A program made the translations under genes and the position numbers. Source: Sordariomycetes sp. S80-01Y (taxonomy: Eukaryota; Ascomycota; Sordariomycetes). Taken from it: a stretch of DNA of 64,000 nucleotides. The DNA is taken from positions 620,001-684,000 of the forward strand of contig JAXQJY010000027.1 in assembly GCA_037042185.1 (NCBI GenBank). Direction: 5' to 3'. The notes under the pieces were generated by a model that worked only from the letters and a program-made list of their open reading frames with translations, did not search any database and was not told the DNA's origin. Of this stretch, positions 22,009 to 31,746 are shown piece by piece; position 1 is the stretch's first letter, and every line of letters begins with the position of its first letter.

Positions 22009-22094
22009 GGTCGGCAGCCTCCATTCTCTCGGCTTGGCCCCAACACCAATTCTGATTGTGCTTTGACTCAACATTCCACTTTCTCTCTCTCGAG

Positions 22095-23602
22095 ATGCTT
22101 TTGAAACTTTCCACCACTTTGGGGGCCATTGCGGCCGCGAATGCTGTTTCTCTCCCGGTCAGGCAGACGTCGCCCGCTGGCACGGCCCAGGTCAACCTAG
22201 CCTCATGCAAAAGGGGCGAGAACACGTTCCTTGCCTCCGGGTTCATCTACGGGTGGCCTGACAACGGCACAAGTGTCGACACTTCTATTCCCGATGAGTT
22301 TGTCACCGGATTCAAATTTCGCACGGGCCGCGCTGGTGGAGCTCAGCTGGGCCCTCCTTCTCAAGGATGGGCAGTAGGAGGCTACGAAGGATACAAGGGC
22401 CGCTTCGACTCGACTCTTTCGAACTACCTCACCACTCGCAAATACGGAGGAGACTTTATTCTGCTTCCTCACGACTTGTGGGGCGCGGATGGTGGCCTCG
22501 GCGGAGGTTTGTATCCTGGTGACGATGGCGACTGGACCGAGATGGAGAAGTTCTATGATCAGTTGATCAAGGATCTGAAGGAGAATGATATGCTCGAAGG
22601 TCTCGTCATCGACCTTTGGAATGAGCCAGAGCTAGACATCTTCTGGTCTCCTCCTTACGAGCAGTACTTGGATTACTACGTTCGCGCCCACAAGATTGTT
22701 AGGTACGTTGCGGGCAATTGTCACGATAGGAAAATCTAACGAACCTTCCAGGGAGCAGCTTCCCGGAACCCTGATCAGTGGTCCCGCTGGTGCCTACTCG
22801 CCCAGTGTTGACACAGCTGAATGGAATCAGTGGATGGCTCGTGTTGCTGAAGAGGATGTTGTTCCTGACATCTACTCTTGGCACCAGATTGGAGGACGCG
22901 CGCCAGACGAGACTATCCCCGATTTCAACACGCTTCTTGACAAGTACGGTCTCCCTCAACGCCCAATCGATGCCAATGAGTACGCCCTGCCGGAGGAGCA
23001 GAACCCAGCCAACACAGCCTGGTATATCGCCCAGCTCGAGAGGTACAACATCCGTGGCCTCCGTGCCAACTGGGGCAGTGGCGGCGAGCTCCACGACTTC
23101 ATGGCCGACGTACTCTTCGATGACGAGGGTACTTACAAGCCCAACGCCGAATGGTACGTGTACAAGTACTACGGCGAAATGACTGGCAAGCGAGCTAAGA
23201 CCACGGCCTCTGATGACGGACTTTTCGACGTGTTTGCTTCCGTTGATGGCGAGACCGTCAAGCTCGTTGCTGGGACACGGACTGTGCAGAAGCCGTATGA
23301 TATCAGCGTCAAGGGCCTGACATCTGTTGGTCTTCCTTCAAAGGGTACAGTCAAAATTCGCACACTGCGCTTCGACTGGGAGGGAAAGACTGTTGATACA
23401 GGCGGCCCTGTTGATCTCGGTGTGAGTGACTTTGAGTACTCTGAGAACAAGGTAAGTCTTCCCAAGAGAAGCAAAAAGATTTCTTTGCTTGAAGTTAGCT
23501 CATAGGCCAAATCCATGCTGACACTGTATTTTCTTTTTCCAGCTCATCATTCCCGTGGATCCTCCCACAAACTCCACTGGTTACGCATTCGAGTTCATGT
23601 AA
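22095..23602 (+). CDS. Secreted clan GH-A glycoside hydrolase (GH39-like), paralog B, 455 aa
   Basis: Exons are 22095-22702, 22752-23451 and 23543-23602; phases match. The signal peptide is MLLKLSTTLGAIAAANA. The acid/base candidate is Glu177 in DLWNEPE, and the nucleophile candidate is Glu279 in IDANEYALPEE, with a conserved AWYIAQLERYNIRGLRANW stretch after it that also appears in paralog A. The last third forms a beta-rich domain. The final exon of 20 codons encodes the ending GYAFEFM; paralog A has the matching tail without an intron, so an intron was gained or lost after duplication. Predicted secreted hydrolase; substrate unknown. It shares a promoter dyad with paralog A. Confidence 0.85.
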
Positions 23603-24600
23603 ATGAAGCTTAAAATTTGGGGAGGTTGGCGTTTCCTTATCCTCCATTCACACGGTGTCTCAAAAACAGCACGTTTAGTTCCCAGAAGCTTGTTCAATAT
23701 TATGAATAAACGCCAGTCATATCAGACTTGCCGCAAGCCGTTCCAGAAATTCAACCTATGAAATATGTATCAAACATACCTATCCCAAACAATCGGTGCA
23801 ATACTCTTTCCCCTATGCCTATATCAGCCATGCGGCCTGACAGGTTGGTATCGTGCCTTTGGAACGGGAACCTTTTGCTTCGATCATAAACAGCATGACT
23901 TATTACAATCGTAGACAATGACATTTTATCGAGCTCCTGTTCCAGGGTTCTCCAAGGCTTCAGATAAGAAGCCTAAGCTTGGCCAATCTTGGGCCAGACG
24001 AGGTGATCAGGGTCTCTGTTACGGAAGACAGGTGCCGTGTCCGGCCCCGTTCGTTACCCCTCACTTGTTGAGGCTACCCCTCAGACGTTCACTCGTTTCC
24101 CCAAGTGCTTCGTATCGTCATCACCCTCAACAGCGGCACCATCCCCACACCGGTGGTGCAATGAGAGGTTGTGGGGGTGGGGGTGGGGGCGGGCCCTTGC
24201 ATCGATACTAACTAGTCTCGTACTAGGAAGGCAAGTGATCTGTAAATCCGTTGGACATCCCAACTCCGGAGGAGGGGAGTCGGCTTTCATTTGGGGGAAC
24301 ACCAAGCGTGAGGTGGAGTCGAAGGACCGTTAAGTAAAAGTTCCTCCCCTCGGCTTGACCGTGTAACCCAGAGTGTAAAGACTATTTCTGAGCTGACACC
24401 CACTTTGACACTCAACAGTGGGTTCGTGATTGCACTCGGAGACCCACGTCAGATGGGACCGTGTTGGACTTGAGCTCTTTTACAATACCCCGCGGAAGCC
24501 ATACTTAAGGGGACGCGCGCCGTCGTCGGCTCTTCGAAATCCAACTCTCCATTCGATCTGACCAAACCCCACCTTGACCACTCCGCGCCAAACATCTATT
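23603..24600. other. Intergenic region upstream of GH31
   Basis: This 1.0-kb stretch holds the GH39-like B 3' flank and the GH31 promoter. A G-rich tract at 24171-24193 is annotated separately. No dyad identical to the GH39-like promoter motif is seen here; CCCCACACCGG at about 24144 is only a loose match. Confidence 0.5.
24171..24193 (+). repeat. G-run tract, potential G-quadruplex
   Basis: Four runs of three to five G separated by single bases (runs at 24173-24177, 24179-24183, 24185-24189 and 24191-24193). It lies about 410 bp upstream of the GH31 start. On the plus strand it meets the usual G3+N1-7 rule. It also contains repeated GTGGGG, which fits the CreA consensus. Confidence 0.6.
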
Positions 24601-26675
24601 ATGTTTCGACAGGAATCGGAGCGTCTGGTCTACAGCCATGACGGCGAGCAGCTATGGATTGAAGCATGGGGTCCCGATGCCTTCCGGGTCAGGGCTACGA
24701 AGAATTTCGAGATGCCGAAATCACAATGGGCTCTCGACGAGCAACCTCTCAAATCCACGCCACAGATCGACGTCCACCGCAACGGCGAATCGTCTATTCA
24801 GAACGGAAAGATAAAGGCCGTCGTCTCTTCAAGGGGCAAAGTCTCTTTCTACAACCAAGATGGGAAATGCCTGCTCCAAGAGTACGCGCGCAACCGACGC
24901 GACCTCCTTGACGAGAAGTGCAGCGCAATCGAGGTCGAGGCTCGTGAGTTCAAGGCGCTGCGCGGAGGTGATTATCATCTCACCATGCGCTTCGAGGGCA
25001 TTGATCCCAACGAGAAGATCTTTGGCATGGGTCAGTACCAGCAGCCATACCTCGACCTGAAGGGTCTCGACTTGGAGCTGGCGCAGCGGAACTCCCAGGC
25101 GAGCGTGCCTTTTGCGCTCTCCTCGCTTGGGTACGGAATCCTCTGGAACAACCCTGCGATTGGTAGGGCTGTCTTTGGTAAGAATATCACAAGTTTCGAG
25201 GCATACTCTACGGATATGCTTGACTACTGGGTGATTGCAGGAGACACGCCTCGAGATATCATCCAGGGTTACGGCAATGCCGTGGGCAAGCCTCCAATGA
25301 TGCCTGAGTATGGTCTCGGCTTCTGGCAATGCAAGCTTCGTTACGAGACCCAGGAGGAGCTGTTGCAGGTTGCTCGCGAGTACCGCCGCCGTGAGCTACC
25401 CATCGATCTGATCGTGATTGATTTCTTCCACTGGCCCATGCAGGGCGACTGGAAATTTGATTCCAAATTTTGGCCCGACCCCGGTAGGTTTTCCATCCTT
25501 CAATCAGCGTTGCTATCTTGCTAACGACTAATCTTATAGTCGCCATGACGCGAGAGTTGAAGGACATGGGCATCGAACTCATGGTCTCCATATGGCCCAC
25601 CGTCGACAGTCGGTCAGAGAACTACCAAGAGATGGTGGACAATGGTTTCCTAGTCCGCGCCGAGCGTGGAATCAGGACAAATTTCGACTTCGAGGGCCAT
25701 ACAGTCTACTATGATGCGACTAGCCCCGGAGCGCGAGCTTACATCTGGTCAAAGACCAAGCAGAACTACTACGACAAAGGCGTGCGCTCATTCTGGCTAG
25801 ACCAGGCAGAGCCGGAATATACCGTATACGACTTTGACAATTACCGCTACGCTATCGGCTCATGCCTTAGGGTCGGTAATTTCTACCCTCGAGACCACGC
25901 GAAAGCCTTCTACGAGGGAATGGAGCAAGAAGGACAGAAGAACATCATCAATCTTCTTCGTTGCGCTTGGGCGGGAAGTCAGAAGTATGGAGCTCTGGTT
26001 TGGAGCGGAGATATCGCTTCCTCATGGTCAAGCTTTGAGAACCAGCTAGCAGCCGGTCTCAACATGGGCATCGCAGGCCTTTCTTGGTGGACGACTGATA
26101 TTGGAGGCTTCCACGGGGGCGATCCCAACGATGACGCCTTCCGTGAGCTGTTCGTGAGATGGTTCCAATGGGGAACATTCTGCCCCGTCATGCGACTGCA
26201 CGGCGACCGCGAGCCTAAGCAAGGCAAGGAGGCTAGCAGCAGCGGTGCCGGAAATGAGGTCTGGTCCTACGGCGAGCGGGTTTACGAGATATGCAAGACG
26301 TACATGTCCATCCGGGAACAGCTGCGGGACTACACGAGGAGCCTTATGGTCGAGGCTCACGAGAAGGGTTCCCCGGTGATTCGACCCATGTTCTACGAGT
26401 TCCCCGACGACCCCAAGTGCTGGGACTGCAGCGCCACGACGTACATGTACGGCGACGCTCTGCTCTGCTGCCCGGTGACCAAGCCCGGCGCGAAGTCGAT
26501 TGAGGTGTATCTGCCGAAGCTTGCCGCGGGCGATGCTTGGTGCCCCTTCAACGAGCAAGGAAGCGCAGACGCCTGGGAGGGCGGCCAGACAAAAGAATTC
26601 CCTTGCTCACTAGAGAAGATGCCGGTATTCGTCAAGCGGTCGAGGATTGATGCCATTTCTGGGGCGAGGGTGTGA
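24601..26675 (+). CDS. GH31 alpha-xylosidase/alpha-glucosidase-like enzyme, 672 aa
   Basis: Exons are 24601-25483 and 25540-26675, joined as WPDPVAMTRELK. The start is ATG 24601 (MFRQESERL). An N-terminal beta-sandwich is followed by the catalytic barrel. The nucleophile candidate is Asp382 in FWLDQAEPEY, and the acid/base candidate is Asp452 in VWSGDIASSW. SWWTTDIGGFHGG and MRLHGDRE are further family motifs. The size and WLDQAEPE motif resemble the bacterial YicI-like alpha-xylosidase branch rather than large secreted fungal alpha-glucosidases. No signal peptide is visible, so it should act in the cytosol on imported oligosaccharides, complementing the secreted GH39-like and GH43 enzymes next to it. 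Whether xylose or glucose is released is uncertain. Confidence 0.9.
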
Positions 26676-27033
26676 CGACGGGAAAGTGTCGATGTCGGAT
26701 CAAATCGTCGTGCATTTGCGTCAGTCGCATCTCCTACAACAATCAGTAAAACCAGGGGAATAAATGCGTAGAATCAGTAAATACATTGCACTATTGGTTG
26801 CTGACACTGCTCATTGACGTCAATTTCTTATCAATCATTTGGATCTTGTCAGCGCTACGCTCACAGGGATGCTGAGCCTACATTAATCAGCACTACCCCC
26901 ATCGGCTTCGAACGGCACCGAGTGCTTATACATATATATCGCCCAGGGCGCCCATACTGTCGGCGCATTGGATCGGGACACCGCATATTTCTTCACTTCA
27001 AATCTGTCGCAAGAACCCTAAGCCGAAATCACA
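26676..27033. promoter_or_regulatory. Promoter region of DUF4267-like gene
   Basis: This 358-bp gap contains the 3' flank of GH31 and the promoter of the next gene. TATATAT at about 26933 lies about 100 bp before the ATG. CCCCCATCGG at 26896-26905 equals ten bases of the GH39-like promoter dyad. Confidence 0.4.
26896..26905. promoter_or_regulatory. Partial dyad CCCCCATCGG
   Basis: Ten bases identical to the left of the 21828-21839 dyad, then diverging. It lies 129 bp upstream of the small membrane-protein gene. It may mean this gene belongs to the same regulon, or may be chance. Confidence 0.3.
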
Positions 27034-27417
27034 ATGGCGCACCCTGTCATCTTCAACGGCAGCCTCGGCCTAGGGCTGATGCTCATCTCACTCGGCGCAA
27101 ACGCCACGCTGCGTCCCAAGGCGCACCTTGGTAGTCTTGGATTCCCTGTACCAAGCGAACAAGGGCTAGCAAGGAAGCTGAGCCGCGCACTCATGCGCAT
27201 CTGGGGCGTTCGAAACATCTCTGTTGGCTCTCTTATCGTGCTGCTGTGGACGACTGGTGATGAGAGGCTGATGGGCTGGGCTTTGTCTGCGGCTTTGACC
27301 TTACCTATAACCGATGGGTTTGTTAGCCGGTTGATAATTGGAGGTGGAGAGCTGCAGCACTGGGTCTTTCCGCCTTTGCTCGCGGTGATGATCGCTGGTC
27401 TATTTGGATGGTTCTGA
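27034..27417 (+). CDS. Small integral membrane protein (DUF4267-like), 127 aa
   Basis: An intronless frame, MAHPVIFNGSLGLGLML..., with four likely membrane segments: near the N-terminus, around residues 60-75 (NISVGSLIVLLW), around 80-95, and at the C-terminus (PLLAVMIAGLFGWF). The pattern with RIWGVRNISVG between helices 1 and 2 resembles the fungal DUF4267 family of small four-helix proteins. Function unknown. It closes the carbohydrate cluster on the same strand as GH31. Confidence 0.72.
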   Translation: MAHPVIFNGSLGLGLMLISLGANATLRPKAHLGSLGFPVPSEQGLARKLSRALMRIWGVRNISVGSLIVLLWTTGDERLMGWALSAALTLPITDGFVSRLIIGGGELQHWVFPPLLAVMIAGLFGWF

Positions 27418-28090
27418 TGGGGTGGTGTGTAGGAAGTGGGTTGCTATGGTATGATTGGTATATGTATATCCTCGTTGAGGTGTCACTGGTGTCTTAGTAT
27501 TGTTTTTCCTGGCCCATTAATTATCAATCCACGATGGTCTTATGCAAATCATTGTACGGTTCCGTAAGCTATCTTGTTTATACTTTCCGAGAACGCACTT
27601 CTGGCCTTCACAACCAAAATAGCGCACGTTATCCGGGGTAGATTAGTTTTAATGGGGTATAGAGATAGAATGGATCATATGCGACTTCCCTTGCTTCCTC
27701 AAATTAATATTTCACCCATTCACCGAAGTGAACATCTAATCGCATTTAGTCAGCTTGGTAGACACCTCACACATCGAGGAACGAAGACTGGCAACTGTTC
27801 TCCTGATTATTAACAACGAAAAAGAAAAAGAATTCCCGTAATTACGCGCCTTCCAAACGGCATTGTGGGACTACCAGTGTTACTCGGAAGATCATTGAGT
27901 GGTTTCTGCTTTTGGTACGTCCCAATCGGGAAGTTATAATGCTTGGCAATGTCCGCGTCTGACAAATCTAAGAACCTGAGACCTTACTCCTAGTCCCCTT
28001 ACCACCGTCTCTCTTCTTTATCTCCGCCTTGCAGAATATACAATCGCTACAAGAGTGTCGCTTCAATGCTCTGATAGTTGTTAATTGAAC
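27418..28090. other. Intergenic region, AT-rich
   Basis: This 673-bp stretch is AT-richer than the flanking genes and holds only short frames (such as 27574-27813) without a domain. It should contain the promoter of the following gene. No repeat or RNA gene was recognised. Confidence 0.45.
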
Positions 28091-29086
28091 ATGGTCTGCC
28101 AGTTTCAATTCGTCAGTGCCTTAGAGCCGACGGGACATGTATCCTCGGAGTCTCGAAAGATGAACCATTCACATGTCATGCGTCATGTGCATGCCAAGAA
28201 ACGACGCCTGCGGACTCAAAGACACCAAGATGAATACATCGGTACTGGGAGGGAGCAGGTTTCTATCACTTCCGAAATGGGCTCATCTAGCCCTCTCATC
28301 CAAAGATTTGCCAACAGTAAGGATCCATTTGCATCCTTGGCAAGACCATTATTACCTGAGGAATATTTCCTACTGGATCACTGTACGTGGGAGTCTCCAT
28401 ATACTATCCTACGCAGTCCTTCTTTCTTCTTTTCACTTTGGGAACACACCCCTTGTCTGCAGAGGTTAACTTACCATGCGACCCATCATATACCTTCTGT
28501 CATTGTTAATTCGATATAGACATCCATATCGTTGTTCCGTACACAATCGGACACTGCAATCTGTTCGACTACCGCGGAGACCATCGAAGACAGCTGCTTA
28601 AAGAATGGGTCAGTCTCGCCATTACTGACGACGCTTTCATGGCTGTTGCTATCCTCCTCAGCACATGTCGCTTCGTTCTACTCAGCCGTCCCGGGGACCT
28701 AACTATCACGCGAATGGCTTTGCAGTATAAGCAGATGTCCCTCCACGCACTGCGCTTGGAAGTGGAGAGAAGACCGTCGGGCGTCAATTTTATGAGTGTT
28801 GCCAAATCATTAGCACTTGCGATAGATGAGGTAAGAATGCTCTCAGCCTGGCTTTTACAGGTGCTACCGGACGTCCAAGACCTGCAGCTGATGTGTACTA
28901 TTTCAGGTGATCACTGGCGAAGACGGCATTGCTCGGAAGCATTTAGAAGGTGTGCTTGCTATGGTTCAATTCAGCGGTGGGCCACAGTCACTTGGGTTGA
29001 CGGGTTTGCTGGAGAGGATGTGCGACAGATTTATGACAGTATTGAGTGTCACAGACGCTAGGCTTGAGCAGCTAGACACGAGTTAA
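28091..29086 (+). CDS. Fungal-specific transcription-factor-domain protein without zinc cluster, 260 aa (short)
   Basis: Exons are 28091-28382, 28520-28830 and 28907-29086; phases match. The N-terminus (MVCQFQFVSALEPTG, then HVMRHVHAKKRRLR) and the later DPFASLARPLLPEEYFLLDH match the start of a large Pezizomycotina family often labelled tachykinin-family or fungal transcription factor (PF11951-like). In that family a basic VRSHVMRxxRRxxR string replaces the zinc cluster. The middle (AITDDAFMAVAILLSTCRF) corresponds to the usual helical core. Typical members are about 400-550 aa; this one stops after SVTDARLEQLDTS, so the C-terminal third is missing, or a further intron and exon was overlooked. 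Intron 1 (137 nt) is long for this genome. Confidence 0.6.
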
Positions 29087-29546
29087 TGGCGGCTCCGTTG
29101 CAATTCTCATCCTTCCACCAATGAAATCCAACGAAATCGAACTCCTTCCTGGTGTCAAATCATACCATCCAAGTTGAGTATAGGTGTTTGCGTGTTTTTC
29201 AAACCTCGGCCGCCAAGAAGTATAACTTCCTCATCGAGCGATGACTTTAGTTGAGGAGAGTACTCGTAATGCCGACGGGTATCTCTAGCCATGCCAACCG
29301 CACTTTGTCAGGTACTCGTCAAGGTCTGGCAGATCATCCCTCTCCGTAGCCTGGAGTGGTCTCATTCTAATTTATAAGCACAGCAATCTGCGCGTGGAGC
29401 ATGGGCAGTCCTGGAACGATCAGTCAAACATATAAGAGGAGGCTCAGATTTACGCTGTCTCCCCAATGCATCAAGCAGTTCTCACTTTCTTTGTTAATCT
29501 TAACATTCTAAGCATCGGAAAGCAACTTAAACTCTATTGCAGCATC
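29087..29546. other. Intergenic region before SDR gene
   Basis: This 460-bp stretch would hold any missing 3' part of the preceding gene and the promoter of the SDR gene. I could not find a convincing continuation of the transcription-factor-like frame in it. Confidence 0.4.
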
Positions 29547-30652
29547 ATGTCCTCCTTAGCTACAGCCATTCCCGCCGGCTCTCGGGTTCTCGTGACCGGT
29601 GCCAACGGTTTCCTCGCCTCCCACATCACTCTTCAATTCCTTGAGCGAGGTTTCCAAGTCCGCGGTGCCGTTCGGGACGTTAGTAGATCTTCATGGCTTC
29701 TTGAAGGTCCTTTTAAGTCCTACGCCAAAGACGGTGCCCTCGAGCTCGTGGCAGTACCCAATCTCGGAGCAGACGGCGCCTACGATGAAGCCACCAAAGG
29801 TGCTGCGGCTATCGTGCATGTCGCCTATGTAACCAGCATCATCCCTGATCCGAACGAAGTAATTACCCCAACGGTAGCCGGCATTCGGTCCATCATGAAC
29901 GCAGCAATGCGAGAACCCTCGGTCAAGAAGGTTGTCTTCACTAGCAGCGCCTTGACGGCTTCGGCGCTTACCCAGGGCGTTGACAACGGCATGGTAGGGC
30001 GGAACTCGTGGAACGATGCCGTTCTCGAGGCTGCCTGGGCGCCGCCGCCTTATGGTGTGTCTCACGCCATGGCTAATTATCCCGCCAGCAAGGTCGCTGC
30101 TGAGAAGGAAGTGTGGAAATTTGTCGAGGAGAAAGAGCTCCCTTTCACGGTCAACGTTGTCTCTCCCGCGGGAATGACCGGACAGCCTCTGAACAAGACG
30201 CACATAGAGGGACAGGCCAACTGGGTCGTGCACGCCTTCAGAAGTCACAGGCAGTTCATGGACCCAATGCAAGCCTGTAAGAGCCCGGGATGCCTCTGTT
30301 CTTAAATTTCTCTATCGTCCAATTATCTGACCTTTTTCATGCAGCGTTTTACGGCGATGTGAAGGACGTGGCATCGATCCACGTCGCAGCCGTGCTAGAT
30401 CCCGAGGTCACGAATGCACGCCTGCAGTCTTGGGGACACAGCACCCATTGGAATGACATTCTTTCTATTCTGCGCAAACTTCGTCCGCATAAGGAGTTCA
30501 TTGAGGACTACCCCGACCCTCAGCATCTCAAAGTATCGGTCGATCAGTCGGACTCTGTTGCGCTCATGAAGAAATGGTCCGACAAGGAAGGATGGACCTC
30601 TTTGGAGGACAGTGTTTCGGAAAACATCAACAACCCCTACTTGTCTGATTAA
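29547..30652 (+). CDS. Extended short-chain dehydrogenase/reductase (aldehyde reductase/epimerase-like), 345 aa
   Basis: Exons are 29547-30276 and 30345-30652, joined as DPMQASFYGDVKDV. The Rossmann motif VTGANGFLASHI is at about residues 18-29, and the catalytic YPASK is in NYPASKVAAEKEVW. The chain is of the length usual for NADPH-dependent aldehyde/ketone reductases related to Gre2, dihydroflavonol reductase and cinnamoyl-CoA reductase. The conserved serine before the Tyr is in VVFTSSALTA. The protein is soluble with no signal peptide; the substrate is unknown. It is on the same strand as the upstream transcription-factor-like gene. Confidence 0.88.
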
Positions 30653-31746
30653 GTTGATTGTCAATCTTTGAGGATAGTAATTTATTGTTACTCATGGTGT
30701 GCCTTGCCTTTCTTACCGTGTTTGCAACTTCTCAGTCATTCAGACTCTGCACACAAATATCTTTATTATCCATCTCCTAGCCAATTATTTAGCACAGACC
30801 TTTTAAGAGAAGGTTCCCGTGTTCTCTCTGTGGTGGTTGCAGCGAATCCAAGTTGAGTCTTGCTGGACGGCGGACTACCCTGGATCTTCGGCTGTCGGCT
30901 GCGACAGCCAATCTCAACAAGAAAAGTGAGACTTCCGAGGTGTCATTACCGTACTAGAGCCTTTCTGGTTCCAATGCCATCGTCTTAAATAGTTGTTCCG
31001 TGGTTTCTCACTAATTTGAGATTGCTTGCTGGGAAATGTTTATGTTGTGTTTTGTTGGTAGTATTCCACACGGCTGTCGCTACAGGCAGGGTTTTCTGCC
31101 TCAGGACCCCCCAAACTTGTCACTTCACTCTTTAAGTGAGCGACGGACGTTAATATAGTGACTATAGCCGGCAACACTCCCCCCAAAGTAAATACAATCA
31201 GAATTAGCCTTATGGGACCAGCAAGGAAACGGGCGAAATAGACGACGCGGATGACTAAGACAATTGTCCGGAATAGGCATCGGCCGTCAGCCCAGTACCC
31301 CAGGCACTTTGGAACGGCCACGCCAGTTCTCGCCCAATCCAACGGACTCGGGTGATCTCGAACCCTGACGCCCCACTGGGCTCTATGGTCGTGACATTCT
31401 TACCTGGCCGTGAGCACTGCCCATCCCCTCGGTACATAGCCACGAGCCACTGCTGTCTCAAAAACTTCATCTGAGCTCTGCGAGCACAACTCTGTAAATC
31501 TTAAGCCGCCAGAAGACCCGGCCATTCACAGCTACAGGTCACCTGCACGCCGCAGTCTTGCGCGCCATGAACGTCCCACAGCCATCACACCTGTCAGTGC
31601 CGTCCGCGGGCCCCGAAGACCCCGGGGCGAGGAGAGCGGTATGTGCTGCCCGTGCCTGCGACTCCCAGTCTGATGGTTCCCTCTGAAGTACCCCACGGGT
31701 GCCGGGAGGAACCTTTGATTATGGTCGGATCGTGTAGCTGATAGAG
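30653..31746. other. Intergenic region before Zn2Cys6 regulator
   Basis: This 1.09-kb stretch has a minus-strand frame at 31040-31342 with one hydrophobic run but no recognisable domain; I treat it as chance. The right part should be the promoter and 5' UTR of the regulator. An in-frame TAG just before ATG 31747 supports that start. Confidence 0.4.

Larger units (their letters stand above)
21065..22094. other. Intergenic region between GH43 and GH39-like B
   Basis: This 1.03-kb stretch contains the GH43 3' flank and the GH39-like B promoter. A plus-strand frame at 21263-21634 (123 codons) has no domain and no supporting signals. The promoter part carries a CCCCCATCGGGG dyad and a TATA-like element, annotated separately. 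Confidence 0.5.
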
